Assembly (NCBI RefSeq): GCF_002160305.1
Contig: NZ_NFKI01000018.1
Location: 1-60,360 of the forward strand
Direction of reading: 5' to 3'
DNA from: Pseudoflavonifractor sp. An184
Lineage (GTDB): Bacteria > Bacillota > Clostridia > Oscillospirales > Oscillospiraceae
DNA length: 60,360 nucleotides
Positions 24,999 to 35,803 of the stretch are shown one piece after another. Position numbers and translations under genes: made by a program. A model generated the notes under the pieces. The model made no database searches. It was not told the origin of the DNA and saw only the letters and a program-made list of their open reading frames with translations. Every line of letters starts with the position of its first letter. Positions within the stretch are counted from its first letter, which is position 1.

Positions 24999-26381
24999 AT
25001 GTCTACCATCAAAGAGTATCTGTCCGAGCTCAGCGGCCGGCGGGTCACCGTCATCGGCATGGGGGTAAGTAACATCCCGCTCATTAAAATGCTTCTGCGG
25101 GCCGGGGTGGAGGTCACCGTCCGGGACCGCTCGCCCCGGGAGCGGCTGGCCGAGCAGGCCCAGGAGCTGGAGAGCCTGGGTGCCAGGCTGATCTTGGGGG
25201 AGAACTACCTGAAGGACCTCCCGGAGGAGCTGATCTTCCGCACCCCGGGTCTGAGCCCCAACACCCCGGAGCTGCTGGACGCCGTCCAGCGTGGGGCCGC
25301 TCTCAGTTCGGAGATGGAGGTGTTTTTCCAGACCTGCCCCGGGCGGCTCATCGGCGTCACTGGAAGCGACGGAAAGACCACCACTACCACCATCATCGCC
25401 GAGTTTTTAAAAGAGGCGGGGAAGAACGTGTATGTGGGGGGGAACATCGGCAGGCCCCTGCTGGCCGACGTGGCCGACATGGTGGAGGAGGACTACGCCG
25501 TGTTGGAGCTGTCCTCCTTCCAGCTGATGACCATGGACCAGAGCCCCCATATCGCCGTGGTCACCAACATAAGCCCCAACCACCTGGACTACCACCACAC
25601 CATGGAGGAGTATGTCCAGGCCAAGAAAAATATTTTCCTCCACCAGAGCCCTGAGGACCGGCTGATTTTAAACTTTGACAACCCGGGGGCGCGGAGCATG
25701 GCGTCGGAGGCGGTGTGCCCCGTCACCTGGTTCAGCCGGAAGTGGCAGTTGGACGAGGGGGTCTACCTCCGGGACGAGGCCATCTGGCTCACCAACGAGC
25801 AGGGCAGCCGGGAGGTGCTCCCCCTGGAGCTCATCCAGCTCCCCGGCGACCACAATATTGAAAACTATATGGCCGCCATCGCCGCCGTGGACGGCCTGGT
25901 CCCCGACAAATGCGTCCGGGCGGTGGCCCTGCGCTTCAAAGGAGTGGAGCACCGGATCGAGTTCGTCCGGGAGCTGGACGGGGTGCGCTGGTACAACGAC
26001 TCCATCGGCACCAGCCCCACCCGCACCACCGCCTGTCTGGAGTCCTTCCCCCAGAAGGTCATTCTGATTGCCGGCGGATACGACAAGGGAGTCCCCTTTA
26101 CCCAGCTTGGCCTGGAGATCGTGGACCGGGTGAAGACCCTGGTCCTCACCGGGGACACCGCCCCCGCCATCCGCCAGGCGGTGGAGCAGGCGGACGGGTA
26201 TGGGCCCCACACCCCCGATATTTTCATGGCCGGGGATCTGGCCGGGGCGGTAAAAGAGGCCAGGGCCGCCGCCCAGCCGGGGGACATCGTGGTCCTCTCG
26301 CCGGCCTGCGCCGCCTTCGACCGGTTCAAGAATTTCATGGAGCGGGGGCAGGTGTTTAAGCAGCTGGTGCAGGAGCTTTGA
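24999..26381 (+). CDS. murD: UDP-N-acetylmuramoyl-L-alanine--D-glutamate ligase
   Basis: A 460-residue cytoplasmic Mur ligase that adds D-glutamate to UDP-MurNAc-L-Ala during peptidoglycan synthesis. The N-terminal Rossmann motif VTVIGMGVSNIPL, the ATP-binding GVTGSDGKTTTTTI, VLELSSFQL, NISPNHLDYH and the late YNDSIGTSPTRT and LSPACAAFDRF are all expected for MurD. The ATG at 24999 follows AAGGAGGGGG. It is outside any dcw cluster, with its own promoter; rnpB diverges upstream. Confidence 0.95.
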   Translation: MSTIKEYLSELSGRRVTVIGMGVSNIPLIKMLLRAGVEVTVRDRSPRERLAEQAQELESLGARLILGENYLKDLPEELIFRTPGLSPNTPELLDAVQRGAALSSEMEVFFQTCPGRLIGVTGSDGKTTTTTIIAEFLKEAGKNVYVGGNIGRPLLADVADMVEEDYAVLELSSFQLMTMDQSPHIAVVTNISPNHLDYHHTMEEYVQAKKNIFLHQSPEDRLILNFDNPGARSMASEAVCPVTWFSRKWQLDEGVYLRDEAIWLTNEQGSREVLPLELIQLPGDHNIENYMAAIAAVDGLVPDKCVRAVALRFKGVEHRIEFVRELDGVRWYNDSIGTSPTRTTACLESFPQKVILIAGGYDKGVPFTQLGLEIVDRVKTLVLTGDTAPAIRQAVEQADGYGPHTPDIFMAGDLAGAVKEARAAAQPGDIVVLSPACAAFDRFKNFMERGQVFKQLVQEL

Positions 26382-26447
26382 TTTGGCAGGGTTCCGCCCT
26401 GCGGGGCGGGTTCCTTTCTGCTCGGGCAGCGCTCCCGTCTTGCAGGA

Positions 26448-26720
26448 GGTTTCGCCGCCTGCGGGCGGCGAGCTTCTTTCTGGATGCCCAGAAAGAAGCC
26501 AAAGAGGCACCAGGGGGCCGCTCAGGATGGGCGCTCACGCGCCCATATTCGCGCCCCCCTGGACCCCATTCACGGGGGACCCTCCTGAGAAGTTCCCAGA
26601 TACTTCCGGCGCGCAAAATCTGAGTGACCTCCGCAATTTCTCCCGGGCCACGGGGCCCTGGGTTTGCAAAAATTGCGGCTGGTGCGGTCCCACAGCCGCG
26701 CCTGGCTTGGCCGAGCCAAC
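26448..26720 (+). repeat. Family B structured repeat, copy B2
   Basis: Same order of hairpins and conserved blocks as B1. The 12-bp stem 26472-26483 with 26488-26499 reads GCTTCTTTCTGG/CCAGAAAGAAGC, against GTGACTTTCTGG/CCAGAAAGTCAC in B1, so the changed bases are compensated. The next hairpin is TGGGCGC/GCGCCCA (TGGACAC/GTGTCCA in B1). The GGCGCGCAAAATCTGAGTGA block is nearly identical. Confidence 0.7.
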
Positions 26721-26984
26721 GGTACCAGATTCGTTGACGACGGGAGCCCCAAGGGACTCCCCTACCCAAGTCAGGAAGGCTTTCTTGAGCACTTGTAGGG
26801 GAGGGGCTTGCCCCTCCCGCCGTATTCCTGAGCTGAACTTGAGCCCCACCGCAACAAAGGCGCACTCAAATAGGGGAGTGCCCAGCTCTCTATTTACCGC
26901 CAGGTAAGCGGCAGCGAAAGACGAGGGGCAGGCGTTCGACTGAACTACCCGCGCCTTTGCGTTGACCGCCAAGTTCCCGCATTG

Positions 26985-27119
26985 GCGGCCCCCGTAAACG
27001 GGGGTCCAGGGGACCGTGAATATGGGCGCGAAGCGTCCATCTGAACGGCCCCCTGGCGGCTTTTTAGTTTCTTTTTGGCCGTCCAAAAAGAAACTCGCCG
27101 CCAGCAGGCGGCGAAACTC
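26985..27119 (-). repeat. Family B structured repeat, partial inverted copy B3
   Basis: Read on the minus strand it starts with GTTTCGCCGCC...GGCGGCGAG, then GTTTCTTTTTGG/CCAAAAAGAAAC (27067-27078 with 27083-27094), then a TGGACGC/GCGCCCA hairpin (one mismatched pair) and a CCCCCG/CGGGGG hairpin. The stem sequence again differs from B1 and B2 with pairing kept. Only the first half of the family is present. It lies just upstream of the M42 operon. Confidence 0.66.
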
Positions 27120-27162
27120 TCCCACGATAAAAAACAGACGCAAACAAGGAGGAACCAATTCC

Positions 27163-28200
27163 TTGAACTACCCGGAAACATTAGAACAATTATGCTCCAT
27201 CCCCGCCCCCAGCGGCTTTGAGACCCCCGCCGCCCAGGCGGCCCTGGAGCTGCTCCGCCCCCTGGTGGACGAGGCGTGGATCGACAAAATGGGCAATGTG
27301 GTGGGCGTGCGCTGCTGCGGAAAGGAGGGGGCCAGAAAACTGCTTCTGGACGCCCACCTGGACGAGATCGGCTTTATTGTCACCGGCCATCAGGACGGCT
27401 TTCTCCGCTTCGCCCCTCTGGGCGGGGTGGACCCCCGGATGCTCCCCGACCGGGAGCTGACCATTCTCTCCGATCCCCCCGCCTATGGGGTGGTGGCCTG
27501 TCTGCCCCCCCACATCCAGAGCCGGGAGGATATGGATCAGGCAATCCCCATCAAAGACCTGTTTCTCGACGTGGGTCTCACCCAGGAGGAGGCCCAGCGC
27601 CGCATCCCCGTGGGCACCCCAGCCGTCTACCGCACCGGCTGCCGCAACCTGGGGGACAAGCTCCTGTGCGGCAAGGCCCTGGACGACCGGGCCTGCTTTG
27701 CCGTCCTGCTGGACACGGCGGAGCAGTTGAAGGACGCAGAGCTGGACGTGGACCTGTATCTCCTGGGCAGCACCCAGGAGGAGACCCACAGCACCGGAGC
27801 CATCACCGCCGCCTACGGCCTGGCTCCGGATTTCTGCGTGGCGGTGGACGTGACCCACGGGGACTCCCCGGACGCGTCCAAGGAAAAGACCTTCCCCCTG
27901 GGGAAGGGGCCGGTGATCGGCCTGGGCCCCAACTGCACCAAATGGATGTCCAAGCGCATGGAACAAAAAGCCCAGGAGCTGGAGCTGTCCGTGCAGTACG
28001 AGGTGATGGCCGGCTCCTCAGGCACCAACGGCTGGCCCATGCAGATCATCCGGGAGGGGATCGCCACGGCGGTGCTGTCCGTCCCCCTGCGGTATATGCA
28101 CACCCCCATTGAGACCGTCCATGGGGACGACCTGATCAACACCGCAAAGCTGCTGGCCGCCTTTGTGCGGGGACTGGGAGAGGAGGCGGAGGCCCTGTGA
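27163..28200 (+). CDS. M42 family metallopeptidase (first of three)
   Basis: A 345-residue co-catalytic di-metal aminopeptidase of the M42 (FrvX/TET) family; homologues assemble into tetrahedral dodecamers that trim peptides. Metal and catalytic motifs seen are LLLDAHLDEIGFIV, CGKALDDRACF, GSTQEETHSTGA, AVDVTHGDSPD, and a C-terminal RYMHTPIETVHGDDL with a metal-binding His. I start at TTG 27163, nine bases after AAGGAGGA, since upstream codons in this frame lie in repeat B3. The stop overlaps the next start (GTGA). Confidence 0.9.
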   Translation: MNYPETLEQLCSIPAPSGFETPAAQAALELLRPLVDEAWIDKMGNVVGVRCCGKEGARKLLLDAHLDEIGFIVTGHQDGFLRFAPLGGVDPRMLPDRELTILSDPPAYGVVACLPPHIQSREDMDQAIPIKDLFLDVGLTQEEAQRRIPVGTPAVYRTGCRNLGDKLLCGKALDDRACFAVLLDTAEQLKDAELDVDLYLLGSTQEETHSTGAITAAYGLAPDFCVAVDVTHGDSPDASKEKTFPLGKGPVIGLGPNCTKWMSKRMEQKAQELELSVQYEVMAGSSGTNGWPMQIIREGIATAVLSVPLRYMHTPIETVHGDDLINTAKLLAAFVRGLGEEAEAL

Positions 28201-29219
28201 TTGAGACATTAAAGACCCTGTGCGCCCTGAACGGGGTATCCGGGGACGAGGATGCGGTGCGGGACTATCTCCGAACTCAGGCGGAGCCCTACGCCGACGC
28301 CATCTGTACCGACGCTCTGGGCAATCTGATCGTGTTCAAACGGGGCAGGAGGGCCACGGGGAGTAAGGTGCTCCTGTGCGCCCACATGGATGAGGTGGGT
28401 CTCATTGTCACCCGGGCCACCGAGGACGGATTTTTGAAGTTCGACTTTGTGGGCGGCGTGGACCGCCGGGTGGTGCTGGGCAAGCCGGTGGAGCTGGGCC
28501 CGGACCGGGTGCCCGGCATTGTGGGCATGAAGGCCATCCACATGCTCACGGCGGAGGAGCGGAAGAAGGTCCCCAAGACCGACTCCCTCTATCTGGACAT
28601 TGGAGCCGCCAGCAGGGAGGAGGCCCTGTCCAAGGTCCCCCTGGGCGCCTACGGCGCCTTTGTGGGGGAGCCGGAGGAGCTGGGGGACGGCTTCCTCAAG
28701 TCCAAGGCCATCGACGACCGGGTGGGCTGCGCCATTCTGCTGGAGCTGCTGAAGGAGGACCTGCCTCTGGATGTGACCTTCGCCTTCACCGCCCAGGAGG
28801 AGGTGGGCACCCGTGGGGCCTTTGGGGCCGCCTTTTCGGTCACACCGGAGATCGCCCTGGTGCTGGAGACCACTACCGCCGCCGATCTGCCCGAGATCGA
28901 GGGGGCCCGGCGGGTATGCGCCCCCGGAAAGGGGCCGGTGATCTCCTACATGGACGGGGGGACCATCTACGACCGGGAGCTGTTTGAGACCTTGCGAAGC
29001 CTTGCGGAGGAGCGGAACATCCCCTGGCAGACCAAGGAATATATCGCCGGGGGCAACGACACCCGGACCATCCAGCGCTCCAAGGCCGGGGTGCGGGTGG
29101 CGGCCCTCTCCGCCGCCGTGCGCTACCTGCACGCCCCCGCCAGCGTGGGGTGTATTTCGGACTTTGAGAATATGCGGAAGCTGACCCGGGCGTTTTTGGA
29201 TCATTTGGCGAGGATTTGA
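28197..29219 (+). CDS. M42 family metallopeptidase (second of three)
   Basis: A 340-residue paralogue with the same architecture: VLLCAHMDEVGLIV, SKAIDDRVGCAILL, FTAQEEVGTRGA, ALVLETTTAADLPE, and a C-terminal VRYLHAPASVGCISDFEN. The GTG start overlaps the preceding stop by four bases, so the two are translationally coupled. Sequence differs enough from its neighbours to suggest a distinct specificity. Confidence 0.9.
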   Translation: MIETLKTLCALNGVSGDEDAVRDYLRTQAEPYADAICTDALGNLIVFKRGRRATGSKVLLCAHMDEVGLIVTRATEDGFLKFDFVGGVDRRVVLGKPVELGPDRVPGIVGMKAIHMLTAEERKKVPKTDSLYLDIGAASREEALSKVPLGAYGAFVGEPEELGDGFLKSKAIDDRVGCAILLELLKEDLPLDVTFAFTAQEEVGTRGAFGAAFSVTPEIALVLETTTAADLPEIEGARRVCAPGKGPVISYMDGGTIYDRELFETLRSLAEERNIPWQTKEYIAGGNDTRTIQRSKAGVRVAALSAAVRYLHAPASVGCISDFENMRKLTRAFLDHLARI

Positions 29220-29372
29220 ACCACCAGTTTTCGTTGAATGGCCCGCCGGGAACTTGTACCACATAGGGCGGGGACTTGCCCCCGCCGTCCTGCGGCCTAC
29301 TATTTGGCACACCTGGGCCGCCCCTGCAAATAGGCACACATTTTCTGAACCTCACAAAGGAGCAGTTTCTTC
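29220..29372. repeat. Gap between the second and third M42 genes with a short palindrome
   Basis: Contains a GGGCGGGGACTTGCCCCCGCC hairpin (about 29266-29287) of the dispersed GC palindrome type. No gene or promoter is evident. Confidence 0.5.
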
Positions 29373-30371
29373 ATGGAACTTTTTGAACTGATTCAAACTT
29401 TGGTCTCTGCCCACGGCCCCTCCGGCAACGAGGGGGGTGTCCGGGAGGCCATCCGAAAACTGGCCGCCCCCTATGGCGGGGAGGCCTCCACCGACACCAT
29501 GGGCAATCTTATCATCCACAAGCCGGGACCCGGCCCCAAGGTGATGCTGTGCGCCCACATGGACTCCATCGGCTTCATTGTCACCCACGTTGAAAAGGAG
29601 GGCTTCCTCCGGGTGGGCAAGCTGGGAGGCGTCGCCCCCCAGGAGATTTTGTACACCCCTGTCCGATTCCAGAACGGCGTGCGGGGCGTGGTGGTGAAGG
29701 AGGAAAAGGCCTCCTTCTCCAAGCTGAAGCTGGACGAGTGCTACCTGGACATTGGAGCCAGAGACGAGGCTCAGGCCCGGGAGATGGTTCAGATTGGTGA
29801 CACCGCCGTCTACGACACACCCACGTTTTCCAGCGGTGGGAAAGTGATTTCCCCTTACCTGGACAACCGGGTCTCCTGTGCCATTCTCCTCCAGGTGCTG
29901 GAGAAGCTGCCGGAAAACTGCCCTAACGATCTCTACTTTGTATTCTCCACTCAGGAGGAGGTGGGGCTGCGGGGCTCCAAAACTGCCGCCTATGCCATCG
30001 AACCCGACTACGCCCTGGCGGTGGACGTCACCGACGTGGACGACACTCCCGGCACAGACCGGTGCGGCACCGTCCAGCTGGGAAAAGGGGCGGCTATCAA
30101 GCTGATGGACCACTCTGTCATCTGCCACTCAGAGATCGTGAAGGAGTTAGACTTGACAGCTCTGGAGCGCGGTATCGCCGTCCAGCGGGACATTTTACGC
30201 ACCGGGGGCACCGACGCGGGGGCCATCCATGTGAGCCGCACCGGGGTCAAAACAGGCGGCGTGTCCGTGCCCTGCCGGTATATCCATACGCCGGTGGAGA
30301 TGGTGGACCTCTCTGACGTGCAGGCGTGCGTGGAGCTGGTTTTGGCATTTGTGGAGAAGAAAATGTCTTAA
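29373..30371 (+). CDS. M42 family metallopeptidase (third of three)
   Basis: A 332-residue paralogue with VMLCAHMDSIGFIV, SPYLDNRVSCAILL, FSTQEEVGLRGS, ALAVDVTDVDDTPG, GGTDAGAIHVS and CRYIHTPVEMVDLSDV. AAAGGAGC lies upstream of ATG 29373. It has all expected metal ligands. Three such paralogues in a row suggest hetero-oligomers or an enzyme set of complementary specificities acting on intracellular peptides. Confidence 0.9.
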   Translation: MELFELIQTLVSAHGPSGNEGGVREAIRKLAAPYGGEASTDTMGNLIIHKPGPGPKVMLCAHMDSIGFIVTHVEKEGFLRVGKLGGVAPQEILYTPVRFQNGVRGVVVKEEKASFSKLKLDECYLDIGARDEAQAREMVQIGDTAVYDTPTFSSGGKVISPYLDNRVSCAILLQVLEKLPENCPNDLYFVFSTQEEVGLRGSKTAAYAIEPDYALAVDVTDVDDTPGTDRCGTVQLGKGAAIKLMDHSVICHSEIVKELDLTALERGIAVQRDILRTGGTDAGAIHVSRTGVKTGGVSVPCRYIHTPVEMVDLSDVQACVELVLAFVEKKMS

Positions 30372-30454
30372 TCAGTTTTTGCGGAGGATTTCGCCGCCGG
30401 GGCGGCGAAATCTCCCCCGGAAAAACAGAAAAAATAAGAGGAAGTAACCAAACT

Positions 30455-31702
30455 ATGAGTTTACAGATCAGCGAAAAAGTAAAAGAACTGGGCCGCCGGG
30501 CCCAGGAGGAATTAAAGGACCAGTTTGCCCGTATCGACGCCATCGCCGAGGAGAACGCCGCCCGGGTGCTGGACGCTTTCCAGACCCATCGGGTATCAGA
30601 CGCCTACTTCGCCGGTACCACCGGCTACGGCTACGACGACCTGGGCCGGGACAAGCTGGACGAGATCTACGCCCAGATCTTCGGCACCGAGGCCGCCCTG
30701 GTACGCATCCAGTTCGTCAACGGTACCCACGCTATCGCCGCCGCCCTGTACGGCTGTCTGAAGGCGGGGGACGTGCTGGTGTCCGCTGTGGGGGCCCCCT
30801 ACGACACCCTGCTGGGGGTGATCGGCGCGGTGGACAAGGGCCACGGGTCCCTGAAAGACTACGGTATCGAATACCGGCAGGTAGAACTCCTTGACAACAA
30901 GCCCGACCTGGATGGAATGGCCAAGGCGGCCGCCGGCCCCCGGGTGAAGGCGGTGCTCATCCAGCGCTCCAAGGGGTACTCCACCCGCGCGTCCCTGTCG
31001 GTGGCGGAGATCGGGGAGATGTGCCGCGTCATCAAGGAGGCCAATCCCAACGCGGCGGTCATCGTGGACAACTGCTACGGGGAGTTCGTGGAGACCATCG
31101 AGCCCACCCACATGGGGGCCGACCTGGTGGTGGGCTCCCTCATCAAAAACCCTGGCGGCGGCCTGGCCCCCACCGGCGGCTACATCGCCGGGCGGCGGGA
31201 CCTGGTGGAGGGAGCCGCCATGCGCCTGACGGTGCCCGGTATCGGGGCGGAGTGCGGCTCCACCCTGGGGAACAACCGCCTGCTGTACCAGGGCCTGTTT
31301 CTGGCCCCCCACACGGTGGCCCAGGCGGTCAAGACCGCCGTATTTGCCGCCCGGGTGATGGAGCTCCTGGGCTATGAGACCGAGCCGGTGTCCTCGGCGG
31401 TGCGCCACGACATCATCCAGATGATCCACATGAAGGAGCCCGAGGCGTTAAAGAAATTCTGCAAGGGCATCCAGTTCGGGGCCCCGGTGGACTCCTACGT
31501 CACTCCTGAGCCCTGGGACATGCCCGGCTATGACTGTCAGGTCATTATGGCGGCGGGAGCCTTCATCCAGGGGGCGTCCATCGAGCTGTCCGCCGACGCC
31601 CCCATGCGGGAGCCCTACACCGTGTACCTCCAGGGCGGCCTCACCTTCGAGTCGGGCAAGCTGGGGGTCCTGCTGGCGGTGGAGGAGCTGCTGAACCACT
31701 AA
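30455..31702 (+). CDS. Methionine gamma-lyase family PLP protein (YnbB / aluminium-resistance type)
   Basis: A 415-residue fold-type I PLP enzyme of the YnbB family. Homologues are annotated as methionine gamma-lyase-like or aluminium resistance proteins, but the true substrate is uncertain. The probable PLP lysine is Lys231 in GSLIKNPGGGLAPTGGYIAGR. Other conserved stretches are GTTGYGYDDLGRD and QFVNGTHAI. The ATG at 30455 follows AAGAGGAAG; the longer upstream frame overlaps the M42 gene. A hairpin ATTTCGCCGCC/GGCGGCGAAAT sits in the 83-bp gap before it. Confidence 0.85.
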   Translation: MSLQISEKVKELGRRAQEELKDQFARIDAIAEENAARVLDAFQTHRVSDAYFAGTTGYGYDDLGRDKLDEIYAQIFGTEAALVRIQFVNGTHAIAAALYGCLKAGDVLVSAVGAPYDTLLGVIGAVDKGHGSLKDYGIEYRQVELLDNKPDLDGMAKAAAGPRVKAVLIQRSKGYSTRASLSVAEIGEMCRVIKEANPNAAVIVDNCYGEFVETIEPTHMGADLVVGSLIKNPGGGLAPTGGYIAGRRDLVEGAAMRLTVPGIGAECGSTLGNNRLLYQGLFLAPHTVAQAVKTAVFAARVMELLGYETEPVSSAVRHDIIQMIHMKEPEALKKFCKGIQFGAPVDSYVTPEPWDMPGYDCQVIMAAGAFIQGASIELSADAPMREPYTVYLQGGLTFESGKLGVLLAVEELLNH

Positions 31703-31760
31703 AAATTGAGATAGGCCAAGCCGCCGGGCGCATATCCTCTCTTGATGGGAGGGGAGGCGT

Positions 31761-32489
31761 ATGGACCTGCTTTGGCGGCTGCGGCGGTATTTCCGGTCCC
31801 GGCGCCCGCTGCGCCCCCGCGCAAGGAGAGGCGGGCGCTCCGGGGCGGCTCCCGTGCGGGCGCGCTGGCGGCGTCCCAGGCCCTGGCAGGTGACCCTGCT
31901 GGTGGGTATCCTGCTGGCCGCCGCGGTCATCGGCTTTCTGGAGGCCCGGCTGCGGCCCATGGTGGTGACGGCGGCCCAGGCCCAGGCACAAAACGCCGTG
32001 GCCGGGGTGATCGAGCACGCCATCTGGGAACAGCTGGGGGAGGAGGCGGTCACCTACTCAGATCTGGTGACCATCCAGCGGGATTCCGCGGGGACCATCA
32101 CCGCCCTGACCACCAACACGGCGGCCATGAACCAGCTCCGGGCGGAGCTGATCGGGGTGGTGCTGGAGGCCCTGGACGGGGTGGACGTGTCCCAGATCCA
32201 GATTCCCCTGGGCAGTTTGGTGGACCTGGACCTGCTTTGGGGCCTGGGGCCCACCATGAAGGTCCACGCCATGACGGTGGGCACGGTGGAGGGGGAGTTT
32301 CAAAGCCAGTTCTCCTCCGCCGGGGTGAACCAGACCCTCCACAAGATCGACCTGGAGCTTGCGGTCCCCCTGACCCTCATGCTCCCCGGCGGAGCGGTGG
32401 AGGCGGTGTGCGAGACCCAGATCCCCATCGCCGAGACCGTCATTGTGGGGCAGGTGCCCCAGATCTTTTTACAAAACGGGGGATTTTAG
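31761..32489 (+). CDS. yunB: Sporulation protein YunB
   Basis: A 242-residue protein with an Arg-rich cytoplasmic N-terminus, one membrane segment (about 43-62) and an extracytoplasmic domain containing LRPMVVTAAQAQAQNAVAGVIEHAI, a YunB hallmark. YunB is a mother-cell (sigma-E) sporulation protein of unclear biochemical role. ATG 31761 follows a GGAGGGGAGG. It lies between the PLP enzyme gene and ligA. Confidence 0.85.
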   Translation: MDLLWRLRRYFRSRRPLRPRARRGGRSGAAPVRARWRRPRPWQVTLLVGILLAAAVIGFLEARLRPMVVTAAQAQAQNAVAGVIEHAIWEQLGEEAVTYSDLVTIQRDSAGTITALTTNTAAMNQLRAELIGVVLEALDGVDVSQIQIPLGSLVDLDLLWGLGPTMKVHAMTVGTVEGEFQSQFSSAGVNQTLHKIDLELAVPLTLMLPGGAVEAVCETQIPIAETVIVGQVPQIFLQNGGF

Positions 32490-32491
32490 TT

Positions 32492-34687
<2,196 letters not shown>

Positions 34688-34720
34688 CCGGCTCCACTCT
34701 GTTCAAGTCCCTGTTTTTGT

Positions 34721-34728
34721 GCTATAAT
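34721..34728 (+). promoter_or_regulatory. Extended -10 promoter for the EamA transporter gene
   Basis: TGCTATAAT gives an extended -10; the -35 region (around 34701) is weak. The leader has a GCGGGCGG/CCGCCCGC hairpin at about 34740-34768 before the ribosome binding site. Confidence 0.6.
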
Positions 34729-34799
34729 CAACTATGCCGGCGGGCGGGCCGTGTTGCGGTCCGCCCGCTTCCTACGCTGGAGAGAAAAGGGGAGCGGAT

Positions 34800-35753
34800 A
34801 TGAAACAGGGGTACATCTTTATTGCCATCGCCACCATCATGTTCAGCACTTTTGAAGTGGCACTAAAATACATCGCTGGGGAAATTAACTCCGTCCAGCT
34901 CACCTTCGCCCGCTTCTTCATCGGCTTTCTGTTCCTGGCCCCGCTGGCCTGGCGGACGCTGAAAAAGCGGGGGCTGTCTCTGGACCGGAAAAGCGTGGCC
35001 TATTTCGCCCTGCTGGGCCTGGTGGGTATCGCCATCTGCATGCCCATCTATCAGCTGTCGGTGAACTACGTGGACTCCGGGGTGGTGGCCGTGCTGTTCA
35101 GCTGCAACCCGGTGTTCGTCACCTTCCTGGCATTTCTGTTCCTGGGCGAGGCCATCCGGGGCCGCCACATCGCCGCCCTGGTGCTGGAGGTGCTGGGGAC
35201 CGTGGCCATCATCAACCCCTTTGAGACCCGCCTGGACCCCTTCGGCGTGGTGCTGGCCCTGGCGGCCACCATTCTGTTTGCCATCTACGGAGTCATGGGA
35301 AAGAAAAAAGTGGCCCAGTTCGGCGGCTCGGTGGTCACCTGCTTCGGATTCCTGTTTGGCAGTCTGATCATCCTGGTGTTCATCGGCCTCACCCACATCC
35401 CGGCGGCGGCCCAGGCCATCACCGCGGCGGGGCTGCCCGCCTTTGCCAACATTCCGCTGTTTGCCGGATACACCCTGGAAAACCTGCCCGTGGTGCTGTA
35501 TGTGTCCGCTGGTGTGGCGGGCGTGGGCTTCTGCGCCTACTTCATGGCCATGGAGTACCAGCCGGCCAGCATTGTCTCTCTGGTCTATTTCTTCAAGCCA
35601 GCCCTGTCCCCAGTGCTGGCCTGGGCCCTCCACGGGGAGGAGATCCCGCTGAACATGCTGCTGGGGATCATTTTGATCGTGGCGGGCTCCTTCTGCGCCA
35701 TTGTGCCTGGGGTGATCGAGACCAAGCGGGGCGTTGCCTTTTCCCGCTTCTGA
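34800..35753 (+). CDS. EamA-type DMT superfamily transporter
   Basis: A 317-residue inner-membrane protein with about ten hydrophobic helices and the internal duplication of two EamA domains (about 5-140 and 152-300). Members export amino acids, metabolites or drugs; substrate is unknown. Features include FARFFIGFLFL, VVAVLFSCNPVFVTFLAFLFLGE and the second-half SLVYFFKPALSPVLAWALHGE. ATG 34800 follows GGGGAGC. Single-gene unit. Confidence 0.9.
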   Translation: MKQGYIFIAIATIMFSTFEVALKYIAGEINSVQLTFARFFIGFLFLAPLAWRTLKKRGLSLDRKSVAYFALLGLVGIAICMPIYQLSVNYVDSGVVAVLFSCNPVFVTFLAFLFLGEAIRGRHIAALVLEVLGTVAIINPFETRLDPFGVVLALAATILFAIYGVMGKKKVAQFGGSVVTCFGFLFGSLIILVFIGLTHIPAAAQAITAAGLPAFANIPLFAGYTLENLPVVLYVSAGVAGVGFCAYFMAMEYQPASIVSLVYFFKPALSPVLAWALHGEEIPLNMLLGIILIVAGSFCAIVPGVIETKRGVAFSRF

Positions 35754-35803
35754 CCAACAGGGAAGTATTTTTCCAATTCAAAAAATGTGAGGAGAGAACC
35801 AAG

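Larger units (their letters stand above)
26382..27162. other. Long repeat-rich interval between murD and the M42 genes
   Basis: About 780 bases without a supported gene. It holds family B copy B2 (26448-26720), a GGGAGCCCCAAGGGACTCCCC unit and a GTAGGGGAGGGGCTTGCCCCTCCC hairpin (about 26742-26820), roughly 160 bases with no recognised feature, and an inverted partial copy B3 (26985-27119). The ribosome binding site of the first M42 gene follows. Confidence 0.7.

Noticed and set aside
26383-26907. Open frame of about 170 codons in the murD-M42 interval
   Set aside because: It runs through repeat B2. Equivalent frames in other B copies are shifted or broken, so it is not a conserved gene.
34740-34768. 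Riboswitch in the leader of the EamA transporter gene
   Set aside because: Only one simple GC hairpin is present and no known aptamer consensus could be matched.
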